Of a stretch of DNA of 64,000 nucleotides, positions 33,378 through 42,591 are shown piece after piece. How positions within the stretch are numbered: the first letter of the stretch is position 1; every line of letters starts with the position of its first letter. Position numbers and translations under genes: made by a program. Under the pieces are notes generated by a model, which did no database searches, was not told where the DNA came from, and saw only the letters and a list, made by a program, of their open reading frames with translations. The DNA lies in the NCBI RefSeq assembly GCF_002763455.1, contig NZ_NIXK01000001.1, forward strand, positions 620,001 to 684,000, read 5' to 3'. This stretch comes from Lentibacillus sediminis (lineage in GTDB: Bacteria > Bacillota > Bacilli > Bacillales > Amphibacillaceae).

Positions 33378-33680
33378 ATGAAATGCAAAATTAACCGCAA
33401 TGCAGCGAAGGAACTGAAAAAGATGCTGGATACCGAAGAAGCAGAAGGCAAAATGATCCGCGTCTACACGACTGTGGACCATGGGGATCACGCACATTAT
33501 GATGTGAAACTGGACACTCCAACCGAGAATGATGAAATTGTTAAAACGGATAAAGATATTGATGTGCTGTTAGATAAAACGGACCGATTTCTTGATGGGG
33601 TGTGGATTAAGTACTTTTATGTAGACAACCGAGGATTTGAGATTACCAACTCGCATATTGGCGGGCATCATCATCATTAA
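33378..33680 (+). CDS. HesB/IscA-like iron-sulphur biogenesis domain protein
   Basis: 100 residues: MKCKINRNAAKELKKMLDTE then MIRVYTTVDHGDHAHYDVKL and DVLLDKTDRFLDGVWIKYFY, the strand order of small HesB-like proteins of Bacillales. The canonical cysteines of IscA (CG.C at the C-terminus) are missing and replaced by a natural GGHHHH end, so metal binding, if any, would be by histidine. ATG 33378 is preferred over GTG 33375. Confidence 0.58.
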   Translation: MKCKINRNAAKELKKMLDTEEAEGKMIRVYTTVDHGDHAHYDVKLDTPTENDEIVKTDKDIDVLLDKTDRFLDGVWIKYFYVDNRGFEITNSHIGGHHHH

Positions 33681-33690
33681 GCATATATTG

Positions 33691-33722
33691 CCAGGCTCTT
33701 GTTACAGGGGTCTGGTTTTTTG
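33691..33722 (+). terminator. Terminator after the HesB-like gene
   Basis: CCAGGC pairs with GTCTGG across a short loop, then TTTTTT. Confidence 0.6.
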
Positions 33723-33774
33723 ATGTATTACTTAGTGCATTCATCTAAAATAAATTCAATGGTTATTTTACTGT

Positions 33775-34040
33775 TCATTATAAATATCATCCTCTTCATT
33801 ATCCCACCAAGCATAATTTTCACTTAGTAAAATAGCATCTTGCTTTCGGTGAATAGTTTTTAAACCCCGCAACACATGCAGTTCGAACAACATATCGTCA
33901 TGAGGAAATTACCTTATCAAAGACTTTTCGACTACCTTTGAATCAATCTTATCTGCCAAAGATTGATAATCAAAATACCTGATAGTATAAGCCAAATTGA
34001 TCACCGCCCATTGTCGTCTGTTTGAAGATATATAATTTGA
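33775..34040 (-). pseudogene. Decayed gene fragments downstream of the small membrane protein gene
   Basis: On the minus strand a frame without start codon reads NRRQWAVINLAYTIRYFDYQ then SLADKIDSKVVEKSLIR and stop (ending about 33915). A second frame, from an ATG near 33893, reads MLFELHVLRGLKTIHRKQDA then ILLSENYAWWDNEEDDIYNEQ and stop. They look like two pieces of one protein. A matching piece (NDNLLFELHVLRALLPI) recurs on the minus strand at about 34320-34400, upstream of the small membrane gene. Family not recognised. Confidence 0.4.
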
Positions 34041-34043
34041 TAT

Positions 34044-34268
34044 TTAAGATTTCACGTATTTCTTATAAAGTCTGCTCACTATAAGGTAAGAAAACAGTAC
34101 CGTAATTAGAGATACAATTGTTATGCTGATGGCATCAGGCTCACCAAATATATTATGCCATACAGCAGCTAATGAGATGTATAAACCTAGCCATCTTAAC
34201 ACCCCTATGATAAGAAACCCTGCGAAAATACTCCCAATCATGGTAAACGTAAATTTTGTTTTAGACAT
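34044..34268 (-). CDS. Small two-helix membrane protein, function unknown
   Basis: 74 residues with two hydrophobic segments (MIGSIFAGFLIIGVLRWLGL and SITIVSLITVLFSYLIV) and a basic tail (SRLYKKYVKS). The ribosome site TTGGAGGGACCAAT is strong. It is flanked on both sides by related decayed fragments, so the block may be a duplicated small locus. No family recognised. Confidence 0.6.
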   Translation of the reverse strand: MSKTKFTFTMIGSIFAGFLIIGVLRWLGLYISLAAVWHNIFGEPDAISITIVSLITVLFSYLIVSRLYKKYVKS

Positions 34269-34629
34269 ATTGGTCCCTCCAACTCAGTTTAATCTATTTG
34301 ACCGGGCCACTATAGAAAAAATTCTAATATTTATTTATAGGTAATAATGCCCTTAAAACATGCAATTCAAACAACAAATTGTCATTAGAAAACGGTTACC
34401 TTTGGATTAATGTTTAATTTATTTGTCATAGATTGATAACTGCGAAATAATCGGTGTGATTATGCCCAATACAAAAAAGGTTATGAAGGCATTGAAAGTG
34501 AGAATGAAAAGTGGTATGATGAGGAAGTGACTTTGTAAATTAGTATAGTATATAACTATCCAATTTAAATTATATCACGCACAAATTTCAAAGTCAATAA
34601 AAAATCATAAATTGTTGAACGGGGTTGGT

Positions 34630-36930
34630 ATGATGAGCCAGGAAAAGGACGGTCGCGCCGCAGAACAGCAACGCATTCGTGAGGTTATTGATGAAATCAG
34701 CAAAAAAGAAGAAAAAATCTATTCAAAATCTGCTGGGTTGAAAGAGAGTGTGATTGAGCTTCGAAAAACTTTTTGGGATGATGTGACCGTCAATGTGGAG
34801 GAACTTGATGACATCATCGAAACCCAAGCCAGTATCAAGCAGCAGGCAGAGCTCTTATCGGAACGAGAAAGGTTCCATGGAAAAATGGGCGAAGAGTTGA
34901 AAACCTTAGAACGGCTGAAACATTCCCCTTACTTTGGACGCGTTGATTTTATCGAAGAAACGGAACAGAATGCGGAAAAAATTTATATTGGCACTGCATC
35001 CCTCATGGACGAGAAGGATGAAAACTTCCTCATCTATGATTGGCGGGCTCCGATTTCCAGCATCTACTATGATTTTTCCCCGGGAAATGCAGAATATGAA
35101 ACGATCGAAGGCACAATTAAAGGCGAAATGACGCTAAAGCGGCAATTTATTATCAGACAGGGCCGGCTGAATGGCATGTTTGACACCGGAGTTACCATAG
35201 GCGATCAGCTCCTCCAGCAGGCGCTTGGAAATAATGCAAGTACCACCATGAAAAGTATTGTCGCTACGATCCAGCAAGAACAAAATAAAATCATACGTAA
35301 TGAGAAAAGTCATCTGCTGATCGTTCAAGGAGCAGCAGGAAGCGGGAAAACATCTGCTGCCCTGCAGCGGATCGCCTATTTGATGTACAAACACCGTGGT
35401 GAATTAAATAAAAATAATATGGTTCTATTTTCGCCAAACCCTTTATTCACCAGTTACATCGCCAATGTGCTGCCGGAGCTGGGAGAAGAAAACATCCAGC
35501 AAACGACCTTCTTGGACTTTCTGGAATCGGGAATCGCAGGCGAATTTACCATTGAATCCCCGTTTGACCAGATGGAATATGTATTAACCGAATCTGAAAA
35601 GCAGGATTATGCCGTCAGGATGAATAATATCGAATATAAATCAAGTTTGGATTTTAAACAGCTGATCGATGAATTTGCTTCCCATTTGCGACACGACGGC
35701 ATGGTGTTCAAAAATATCACCTTTCGAAAGCGCGTGCTTGTTTCAAAAGAGGAGCAGTATGATTATTTCTACGGCTTGGATGATTCGATAGCGATACCGA
35801 ATAAAATGGAACTTGTCTCGAGGTGGCTGCTGAAGAAATTGCGAAAGCAGGAAAGTGTGGAGAAGGATAAGGATTGGGTCATGGAGCAAGTGGAGTTGCT
35901 TGATAAGGAGACTTATTTAAAAGCATATTACCAAACCATGGATGAAGATGATGTAAATGACATTGATACAGAAGAGGAAATTTTGCGCGCGGAGGTTGCT
36001 AAGAGGGTTTTTTCCAAGATGAAAAAGCGGATCAGGCAGTTCGAGTTTGTGAATGTCACACGAACATATCGGAAACTGTTTACGGATTGGGATCCGGAGC
36101 AGCAGCCGGCCAACTGGGGGGACATTCGTGCATTGACAGCATCGCATTTGGCAGACAAATATGCAACATGGGAGGATGCCACACCTTATCTTTATTTTAA
36201 AGGTCTGTTAGTCGGCCATCATGCGGATAGTTCGGTTCGGCAGCTGGTAATTGACGAGGCACAGGACTATTCCGCCTTTCAATTTGCCTTTATCCGAGAC
36301 GTTTTTCCTTATACACGAATGACGCTGCTTGGGGATGTGAATCAGGGGATCTATTCTTATGCAACGGAGGAAAACCCACTCGTACCTAATAGTGAGCTAA
36401 ACCATGAGCGGATAGCTTTGACAAATAGTTACCGATCCACCAAACAAATTACCGAGTTTACGAAATGCTTTGCTCCCGGTGAAGAAAAGATAGAAGCGTT
36501 TAACCGGGAAGGGAGTAAACCGGAGCTATTGCGGGTGGAGAAAAAAGATCTGGCTAATATCTTCCTGGAAAATGTAAAAAAGCTTCGCGAAAAGGGGTGT
36601 GAAAGTATTGCGTTCATTTGTAAGACTAAAGAGGAAAGTGACGGGATCTATGATTTGCTGAAAGATAAGCTGCCGGTCAAAAAGATAGATGAGGAGACGT
36701 TTACGTTTGAGAAAGGCTTGTCCATATTGCCAGTTTATTTGGCAAAGGGAATCGAATTTGACGCGGTGATTATTCCTGATGCATCAAAGCAAAGTTATGA
36801 AAAAGAGTCGGACAGAACGCTTTTTTATACGGCTTGCACCAGAGCGATGCATGCGTTGGTGATGGTAAGTGATGGAGAGCCGTGCAGGTTTATCGGGGAG
36901 GCCTCGGGGTATACGTATGAGGTGGGGTGA
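34630..36930 (+). CDS. helD: RNA polymerase recycling motor HelD
   Basis: 766 residues. The N-terminal coiled coil (about 1-90) is the arm that enters the RNA polymerase channels. GAAGSGKTSAALQR at about 234 is Walker A, VIDEAQDYSAFQFAF is motif II, and SIAFICKT...FYTACTRAMHALVMV completes the UvrD/Rep-like superfamily-1 fold. It releases RNA polymerase from nucleic acid using ATP. ATG 34630 is preferred over TTG 34612. It forms its own unit; the 360 nt before it hold only decayed fragments. Confidence 0.9.
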   Translation: MMSQEKDGRAAEQQRIREVIDEISKKEEKIYSKSAGLKESVIELRKTFWDDVTVNVEELDDIIETQASIKQQAELLSERERFHGKMGEELKTLERLKHSPYFGRVDFIEETEQNAEKIYIGTASLMDEKDENFLIYDWRAPISSIYYDFSPGNAEYETIEGTIKGEMTLKRQFIIRQGRLNGMFDTGVTIGDQLLQQALGNNASTTMKSIVATIQQEQNKIIRNEKSHLLIVQGAAGSGKTSAALQRIAYLMYKHRGELNKNNMVLFSPNPLFTSYIANVLPELGEENIQQTTFLDFLESGIAGEFTIESPFDQMEYVLTESEKQDYAVRMNNIEYKSSLDFKQLIDEFASHLRHDGMVFKNITFRKRVLVSKEEQYDYFYGLDDSIAIPNKMELVSRWLLKKLRKQESVEKDKDWVMEQVELLDKETYLKAYYQTMDEDDVNDIDTEEEILRAEVAKRVFSKMKKRIRQFEFVNVTRTYRKLFTDWDPEQQPANWGDIRALTASHLADKYATWEDATPYLYFKGLLVGHHADSSVRQLVIDEAQDYSAFQFAFIRDVFPYTRMTLLGDVNQGIYSYATEENPLVPNSELNHERIALTNSYRSTKQITEFTKCFAPGEEKIEAFNREGSKPELLRVEKKDLANIFLENVKKLREKGCESIAFICKTKEESDGIYDLLKDKLPVKKIDEETFTFEKGLSILPVYLAKGIEFDAVIIPDASKQSYEKESDRTLFYTACTRAMHALVMVSDGEPCRFIGEASGYTYEVG

Positions 36931-36973
36931 GTCTCTACAGACGTGGAAGAACTTACTTCAAATTAAAAGCTGA

Positions 36974-37007
36974 GGAGGCGCGATGAGCGCCCCCTCCGGA
37001 TTTTTTT
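36974..37007. terminator. Terminator between convergent helD and yitT-like genes
   Basis: GGCGC and GCGCC with flanking GGAG/CTCC form the stem, followed on the plus strand by TTTTTTT. Confidence 0.7.
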
Positions 37008-37014
37008 GTCATGC

Positions 37015-37872
37015 CTAAAGCTTCTGCCCATAATACCTGTCCAAAGAAAACCCCCGCCCTAAAATTTCCGATGCATTGAGGAAAATCACAAAAGAAGAAG
37101 GCTCGTCCTGTTGCAGCAGCTTTTTCAATTTCACGGCTTCGGGCTGCTCGACGACACAGAGGATCATTGTTTTGTCTTGGTTGGTGAAGCCGCCGACAGA
37201 ACGGACTTTTGTCAGTCCGCGGTCGATTTTATCCCGAATCAGGGACTCGATTTTTTCCTCGTTTTCCGTGATGATCATCACCAACTTGCTGGCAGAGGTG
37301 CGCAGCTGGACCCTGTCGATCACTTTGCTGGTGACGTAGATTGCCATTAAGGCGAACAGTGTCAGTTCCAGGCTGAAGACGATAATCGAAGCGACCACGA
37401 CAAATCCATCGACGATCAGCTGTGAATAGCCGCTGGAGATGCCGGTGAATTTTTTAACGATCTGGGCAATCGCTGCCGTGCCGCCTGTGGAACCATTCCC
37501 TTTATAAACGACACCTAGTCCAACTCCGAGCACGATCCCTCCGTAAAGTGCCCCGAGCAGCGGATTGGTCACGGTAATCGGGATGTTGGCGCTGAGAAAG
37601 ATGACAAAAGGTACCCAGAAAGTTCCGAGCAGGGTTTTCCAGCTGAAATCCTTTCCCATCGCGATCCAGCCAATAATGAAAATCGGGATATTGATGGCAA
37701 GCTGTGTCAGGGCAGGGCTTAAGGCATACATCTCAAACAAAATGGTGCTGATTCCGGAGATCCCACCCGCGGCCAGCCGTGACGGCAAGAGAAACATATT
37801 ATAAGAGAGCCCGACAAGCGTGGCCCCGGCTATAATGTAAAAATATTCCAGTAACGTGCGATTTATTTTCAT
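37015..37872 (-). CDS. YitT family membrane protein (DUF161/DUF2179)
   Basis: 285 residues. Five or six hydrophobic segments in the first about 190 (YFYIIAGATLVGLSYNMFLL, GGIVLGVGLGVVYKGNGSTGG) and a soluble DUF2179 domain at the end (RVQLRTSASKLVMIITENEE, DRGLTKVRSVGGFTNQDKTM). Transport substrate unknown. Start at 37872 behind AAAGGAAAAGTGAAT; the longer frame to 37923 has no ribosome site. Confidence 0.87.
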   Translation of the reverse strand: MKINRTLLEYFYIIAGATLVGLSYNMFLLPSRLAAGGISGISTILFEMYALSPALTQLAINIPIFIIGWIAMGKDFSWKTLLGTFWVPFVIFLSANIPITVTNPLLGALYGGIVLGVGLGVVYKGNGSTGGTAAIAQIVKKFTGISSGYSQLIVDGFVVVASIIVFSLELTLFALMAIYVTSKVIDRVQLRTSASKLVMIITENEEKIESLIRDKIDRGLTKVRSVGGFTNQDKTMILCVVEQPEAVKLKKLLQQDEPSSFVIFLNASEILGRGFSLDRYYGQKL

Positions 37873-38019
37873 ATTCACTTTTCCTTTCAGACGAGCTTTC
37901 TTTAACCGATTACATTCTAACATAGTTGCTCGACATTTGGAGATTTTACCCGGAACAGCCTTTCTTTTTCATCTGCGTGTGAATTTGTTTATACTGAAAG
38001 AAACTAGGAGGGTGACAAC

Positions 38020-38805
38020 ATGATGGAACATTTACAGGATACCGTGATGCTGAATAATGGAGTGAAAATGCCCGGATTTGGACTGGGTGTATACAAGGTA
38101 GAGGACGGAGAGACGGTTAAAAATGCAGTGAAAACAGCGCTTGCACATGGCTACCGCAGTATCGATACCGCCTCTTATTATGATAATGAAACCGGGGTGG
38201 GGCAGGCAATCAAGGAGTCCGGCGTGCCACGTGAAGAATTATTTATCACCACCAAAGTCTGGAATGATGAGCAGGGATATGAGGCTACACTGGAGGCGTT
38301 CGAGCGGAGTTTGTCCAAACTGGGCCTGGATTATCTGGATCTGTATCTGATTCACTGGCCGGTGAGAGATAAATATAAAGAGACGTGGAGAGCGATGGAA
38401 GAACTGTACGAAAAAGGAAAAGTCCGAGCGATCGGTGTGAGCAATTTTCATTCGCATCATTTGGAGAACCTGATGGACGGCAGCAAAGTGAAGCCTGCGG
38501 TCGACCAGGTGGAATACCATCCGCATCTTTCTCAGGCAGAACTGTTGGAGTTTTGCAGGAAGGAAGGCATTCAGCTAGAGGCATGGGCGCCGCTGAAACG
38601 GGGCAGGATCATCGAGGAGCCGGTGATCGTGGAACTTGCCGAGAAGTACAGTAAGACTCCCGCTCAGGTTGTGCTCCGCTGGGATGTGCAAAAAGGTGTT
38701 GTGACTATCCCTAAGTCAGTTACTGCGCATCGGATTAAGGAGAATGCCGATATCTTTGATTTTTCCCTGACCGCTGAGGATGGCAGCGATAGACGGATTG
38801 AATAG
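38020..38805 (+). CDS. Aldo/keto reductase with frameshifted C-terminus
   Basis: 261 residues, AKR5-type (YvgN/YtbE-like): GFGLGVYKVEDGE, catalytic Asp/Tyr in DTASYYDNE, Lys in FITTKVWN and His in LIHWPV. The last residues (DGSDRRIE) are not those of the family. In the next frame from 38780 the expected end appears: MAAIDGLNRDDRTGKDPDSY DE and stop at 38848. A single-base deletion near 38779 therefore replaces the last about 23 residues by 8. The catalytic residues are intact, so activity may remain. Start follows GGAGGGTGACAAC. Confidence 0.8.
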   Translation: MMEHLQDTVMLNNGVKMPGFGLGVYKVEDGETVKNAVKTALAHGYRSIDTASYYDNETGVGQAIKESGVPREELFITTKVWNDEQGYEATLEAFERSLSKLGLDYLDLYLIHWPVRDKYKETWRAMEELYEKGKVRAIGVSNFHSHHLENLMDGSKVKPAVDQVEYHPHLSQAELLEFCRKEGIQLEAWAPLKRGRIIEEPVIVELAEKYSKTPAQVVLRWDVQKGVVTIPKSVTAHRIKENADIFDFSLTAEDGSDRRIE

Positions 38806-38879
38806 AGATGATCGGACAGGGAAGGATCCGGATAGTTATGATGAATGATGTTGTTGATGGCGGTGGAATCGAGCGGATC

Positions 38880-39310
38880 ACCCGGCAAATAGCTGGGTGA
38901 GCGTTCGAAATGTTGTAGAGAGCTGTCCTCAAAGACAAAAGTAGCAGGAAAAGCGCCTGAAATGATGTAGAGAAGCATTCTCAACGTCAAAAGTGGCAGG
39001 GAGAGCGCTCGAAATGATGTAGAGAAGCGTCCTCAACGTCAAAAGTGGCAAGCAAAGTGTTCGAAAAGATGTAGAGAAGCGTTCTCAACGTCAAAAGTGG
39101 CAAGAAAAGAGCTCGAAATGCTGTAGAGAGCTGTCTTCAACGTCAAAAGTGGCAGGGAGAGCGCTCGAAATGATGTAGAGAAGCATTCTCAACGTCAAAA
39201 GTGGCTGGCAGAACGCCCGAAATGTCGGCGAGAATGCTTCTACTAACAAAATCGCTCACCAGATCGCCTAAATGTCCACGAGAATCATTTCTATAAACAA
39301 CACCGTCAGG
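38880..39310. repeat. 52-bp repeat array 3
   Basis: Eight units of 52 bp. The typical unit runs GAGAGCGCTCGAAATGATG, TAGAGAAGCGTTCTC, AACGTCAAAAGTGGCAG. The core GAGAA-GCG-TTCTC is palindromic. The last two units shift to ACTAACAAAATCGCTC and ATAAACAACACCGTC linkers, and the final one supplies the AAGGAGG ribosome site of the dipeptidase gene. Confidence 0.88.
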
Positions 39311-39330
39311 ACCCAAAGGAGGAAAACCAC

Positions 39331-40281
39331 TTGAAAATCATCGACACACACTGTGACGCACTGCTGAAGCTGCAATCAGTAAAGCGCGGAAAATACAAAG
39401 GAAAAACCCACCTTTCCTTCACGGATGCGCCAGAGCTTGACACGAATCTCGAACGACTGCAACAGGGCGAAGTCGCCGTTCAGTTCTTCGCTATCTTCAT
39501 CAACCCGGACGTGCCGTCTGACGAAAAGTGGCAGCATGCCCTGGAGCAGGTGGACCTATTTTACAGTGAAATCATCGAGAAAAACCCGGCAATGAAACAT
39601 ATCCACACATGGGATCAGCTGGATCACTTAGAACAAGGCGATATCGGAGCAGTTCTCACCCTGGAAGGAGCAGATGCATTCGGCAATGACCTGGTCAAAC
39701 TAAGGCATCTTTACCGGATGGGGGTGCTGTCCATTGGGCTGACCTGGAACAATGCCAATCTCTGTGCCGATGGGGCAGAGGAGCCGCGCGGCGGTGGATT
39801 GACGTTGCTCGGGAAAGAAGTCGTCAAACTGAATAATCAGCATCACGTATTTACCGATGTCTCCCATGCCACGGTGAAGGGATTCTGGGATATCCTTGAA
39901 TTGGCGGACTATCCGTTTGCCAGCCATTCCAATTCACGGGCTATCTGCGATCATCCGCGCAATTTGTATGATGACCAAGCCAAGGCTTTATTTGAAAAAA
40001 ACGGACTGATTCATGTGGTTTTTAATCCGCCATTTATCAATGAAGGCAAAGAGGAAGCACAGATTACTGATCTAATCCGGCACATTGATCATCTCTGCTC
40101 GCTTGGCGGCGCCAGCCAGATAGGCTTTGGCTCTGACTTTGACGGGATCAGCAGTTTTGTTGAAAATCTGGGAAATGCCGGGGTTTATCAAAACCTGATG
40201 GACGAGCTGCTGCGCCATTTTTCAGAGGAGCAAGTGAGAGGCTTCGCGTATCAGAATTTCCTGAATCACCGGCCGCACTAA
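39331..40281 (+). CDS. Membrane dipeptidase family protein (peptidase M19)
   Basis: 316 residues from TTG 39331 (MKIIDTHCDALLK; AAAGGAGG 9 nt upstream). HCD at the start supplies the HxD metal pair; TLEGADAF holds the bridging Glu; TDVSHAT and SHSNSRAICDHPRNL supply the second metal site; GSDFDGI is the conserved Asp. Bacterial M19 enzymes hydrolyse dipeptides with D-residues. No membrane anchor is seen, so it is probably cytoplasmic. It is preceded by repeats, not by another gene. Confidence 0.88.
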   Translation: MKIIDTHCDALLKLQSVKRGKYKGKTHLSFTDAPELDTNLERLQQGEVAVQFFAIFINPDVPSDEKWQHALEQVDLFYSEIIEKNPAMKHIHTWDQLDHLEQGDIGAVLTLEGADAFGNDLVKLRHLYRMGVLSIGLTWNNANLCADGAEEPRGGGLTLLGKEVVKLNNQHHVFTDVSHATVKGFWDILELADYPFASHSNSRAICDHPRNLYDDQAKALFEKNGLIHVVFNPPFINEGKEEAQITDLIRHIDHLCSLGGASQIGFGSDFDGISSFVENLGNAGVYQNLMDELLRHFSEEQVRGFAYQNFLNHRPH

Positions 40282-40439
40282 TAGAACAGCTGTGACTCTG
40301 GAAGGAAGGTGCATCGTTTTGCCTCTTTAAATATGGTCTATACAAGGGGTTTCCTGTAGTTATACGAAGGACCACTTTGTTGAAATGTGATAACGTGGGA
40401 AAGAATATATCATTATAGTTCGAGGAGGCTCAACAGAAC

Positions 40440-40892
40440 ATGAATAGCTCATTCCAAAATGAAATTAATAATCTTTATCAAAAACTAATAAATGCATGGA
40501 ACAAACGAGATGCAAAAGATATGGCTGAAGAATTCGCAGAAAGAGGAGTCCAAATTGGGTTTGATGGAAGTAAGGTGATTGGACGAGAGGAGATCCTATC
40601 GCACCTCGAACCTATCTTTGAAAACCATCCTACCCCTCCTTTTGTAACCAAAGTTAAAGATATACGGGCATTGGGAACGGATGCCGCAATTTTACAAGCT
40701 ATTGCAGGGATGATTCCACCTGGAAAAACAGATATTGACCCCACGGTAAACGCCCATCAAAGTCTGGTGGTAGCTAAGATAGATAATGATTGGCAAATTG
40801 AGCTCTTTCAAAATACGCCTGCTCAATTTCATGGAAGACCTGAATTAGTTGAGCAAATGACTGAAGAGTTAAGGGAGTTACTTAGTAATTGA
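40440..40892 (+). CDS. SnoaL-like/SgcJ family protein
   Basis: 150 residues, NTF2-like fold: YQKLINAWNKRDAKDMAEEF (cone helix), ALGTDAAILQAIAGMIPPGK and NAHQSLVVAKIDNDWQIELF, as in the SgcJ/EcaC group of unknown function. The ATG follows CGAGGAGGCTCAACAGAAC. It is isolated: 158 nt after the dipeptidase gene and 278 nt before the next gene, with no recognisable partner. Confidence 0.75.
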   Translation: MNSSFQNEINNLYQKLINAWNKRDAKDMAEEFAERGVQIGFDGSKVIGREEILSHLEPIFENHPTPPFVTKVKDIRALGTDAAILQAIAGMIPPGKTDIDPTVNAHQSLVVAKIDNDWQIELFQNTPAQFHGRPELVEQMTEELRELLSN

Positions 40893-41170
40893 CACGTGCC
40901 AGACTTTCCAAACCAACGGGCGCTTTACGCTAATTAAGAAATAGCGCCCAACCTAAGCAGATCAATTTGACTAACCATTATATCGAACACCTGCCAACAC
41001 CCTGGCTATATGATCTTTTAATTAAGGACAACTTTTTTACATATTATCACTTAATGTGTGTTTGCGAGACGTTTTAGATCATACTTAATTTTATAGCAAC
41101 AATAGCTCCATCCAGGCAGACAAGGATATTTTTCCCCGTGATCGCATAGAATCAATCGGGGGGAATTGCG

Positions 41171-41635
41171 ATGAAGCGCGGACCGAACAAGGGATTAGTT
41201 TTTGCGGGAGCCTTGTTGGCCCTTGGTGCTGTGGTGGCAGTTGTGTATTTCTTTTTCCTGTCGTCCGAGCGACAGGCCGTGAGTGCGGTGGAGAGCTTTT
41301 ACACATATGAGCAAGAGAATCAATTTGCGGATTCCTGGGAATTGTTTCATCCATTGATGCAGGAAAGATTCAGCAAGCCTACTTATATACAGGATCGTCC
41401 GCATATAATTATGAGCCATTTTGGGGTGGAGACGTTCACCTATACGATAGAGGAAGTCCAAAAAGTGCAGAACTGGCAGATGGAGGCAGACGCCGAGCCG
41501 ATAGAGGAGGCTTACCGGATGACTGTTTATCAGGACTTTAAGGGAACGTATGGAAATTTCACGATTGTTCAGCATGTCTATGCGGCTGAGGCGGATGGGG
41601 AGTGGAGCGTGCTTTGGGATTATAGCGGGCAGTAG
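41171..41635 (+). CDS. Membrane-anchored protein, function unknown
   Basis: 154 residues. One N-terminal helix (GLVFAGALLALGAVVAVVYF) and an outside domain with an NTF2-like pattern (AVESFYTYEQENQFADSWEL, FVHPLMQERF-like, GEWSVLWDYSGQ). Start behind GGGGGGAATTGCG. A terminator follows. The 40893-41170 stretch before it contains nothing I can name. Confidence 0.62.
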   Translation: MKRGPNKGLVFAGALLALGAVVAVVYFFFLSSERQAVSAVESFYTYEQENQFADSWELFHPLMQERFSKPTYIQDRPHIIMSHFGVETFTYTIEEVQKVQNWQMEADAEPIEEAYRMTVYQDFKGTYGNFTIVQHVYAAEADGEWSVLWDYSGQ

Positions 41636-41680
41636 ATGTTATCCTATTATTTTGGAATTTCGATAACCAAGTGAAAACAA

Positions 41681-41719
41681 GACCAAGTGACTGCGAAGGT
41701 ACGATCACTTGGTCTTTTT
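41681..41719 (+). terminator. Rho-independent terminator
   Basis: GACCAAGTGA (41681-41690) and TCACTTGGTC (41705-41714) followed by TTTTT. Confidence 0.8.
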
Positions 41720-41769
41720 ATTATTTCTAGTATAAATGTTATCTCAGATTAACATTTTGTTATTTAACC

Positions 41770-41798
41770 TTTACAAAATGCAATGCAAACTATACAAT
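41770..41798 (+). promoter_or_regulatory. Sigma-A promoter of the XRE/membrane-protein pair
   Basis: TTTACA (41770-41775), 17 nt, TACAAT (41793-41798, within TATACAAT). Confidence 0.55.
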
Positions 41799-41826
41799 AT
41801 AACCAGAAGGGAGTCAACGGATTATT

Positions 41827-42048
41827 GTGAAGTTGAACAATCGGGTTAAAGAATTGAGAGCAAGACATGATTTTACACAAGAAAGACTGGCGAAAAAAGT
41901 GGGTGTTACCAGGCAAACGATTGCGGCGGTTGAAAAAGGAGAATACGTCCCGTCATTGCTTTTGGCTTTATACATTTGCGAAACATTTGAATTACCTATG
42001 GAAAAAATTTTCTGGTTACAGGAGGAATGTGCTGATGAAGAAAATTAA
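41827..42048 (+). CDS. XRE family transcriptional regulator
   Basis: 73 residues from GTG 41827: RVKELRARHDFTQERLAKKV then GVTRQTIAAVEKGEYVPSLL, a compact Cro-type HTH of the YozG/YgzD kind. The ribosome site (AAGGGAG) is about 14 nt away, so the exact start is uncertain. It overlaps the following membrane-protein gene by 14 nt, a common pairing in Firmicutes in which the regulator controls the operon. Confidence 0.85.
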   Translation: MKLNNRVKELRARHDFTQERLAKKVGVTRQTIAAVEKGEYVPSLLLALYICETFELPMEKIFWLQEECADEEN

Positions 42049-42508
42049 GGTAGTTTACTGGTTGTCTCTGGTCGTTATGCTCCTGGCTGTATGGGCTTTT
42101 GTGCCACTTTACTCATTTGCAAATCAATTTGCTGATGGAGTGAAAAACGGAGGTTCTATTTACATTGAAGTTAGTCTGACCCCATTACTTATCTTTTTCG
42201 TAATTGGTGGTGGAATATCAATCCTTCTTTATAGATTCAATCGAAAAAAAAATAAAGGGTTACTCTCCTCGTTATTCGCCCCTGGTGAATTTTCCGAAGA
42301 AGATGAACGGGAAAAAATGATAACAGCAAGAGCGTGCAGAAGAGTCTATATGTCAATGATTCCAGTTTTCGGTGTCATGCTGATTCTCATGATGGCTTAC
42401 CCATTTTTAATTGACATTATCCCGTATTATCCAATTCTTGTTGTTTTTATATTGCCCTTAGCACAATTGACGGTATATTATTTATCCGTGCGAAAACAAA
42501 CTTCATGA
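42035..42508 (+). CDS. Membrane protein coupled to the XRE regulator
   Basis: 157 residues with four hydrophobic segments in two pairs (VVYWLSLVVMLLAVWAFVPL, SLTPLLIFFVIGGGISILLY; VYMSMIPVFGVMLILMMAY, YYPILVVFILPLAQLTVYYL) and a charged middle loop (SSLFAPGEFSEEDEREKMIT), as in DUF2178-like proteins. Start at 42035 behind CAGGAGGAATGTGCTG. The longer open frame upstream is out of step with the regulator and has no support. Function unknown. Confidence 0.72.
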   Translation: MKKIKVVYWLSLVVMLLAVWAFVPLYSFANQFADGVKNGGSIYIEVSLTPLLIFFVIGGGISILLYRFNRKKNKGLLSSLFAPGEFSEEDEREKMITARACRRVYMSMIPVFGVMLILMMAYPFLIDIIPYYPILVVFILPLAQLTVYYLSVRKQTS

Positions 42509-42591
42509 AGTCATAAACTTCAACTGGAGAGCGCCTGCTTGCTTGCGACTAAAATGAATAATAAGAACTGATAAATGAGCGGGGTGAAAAT

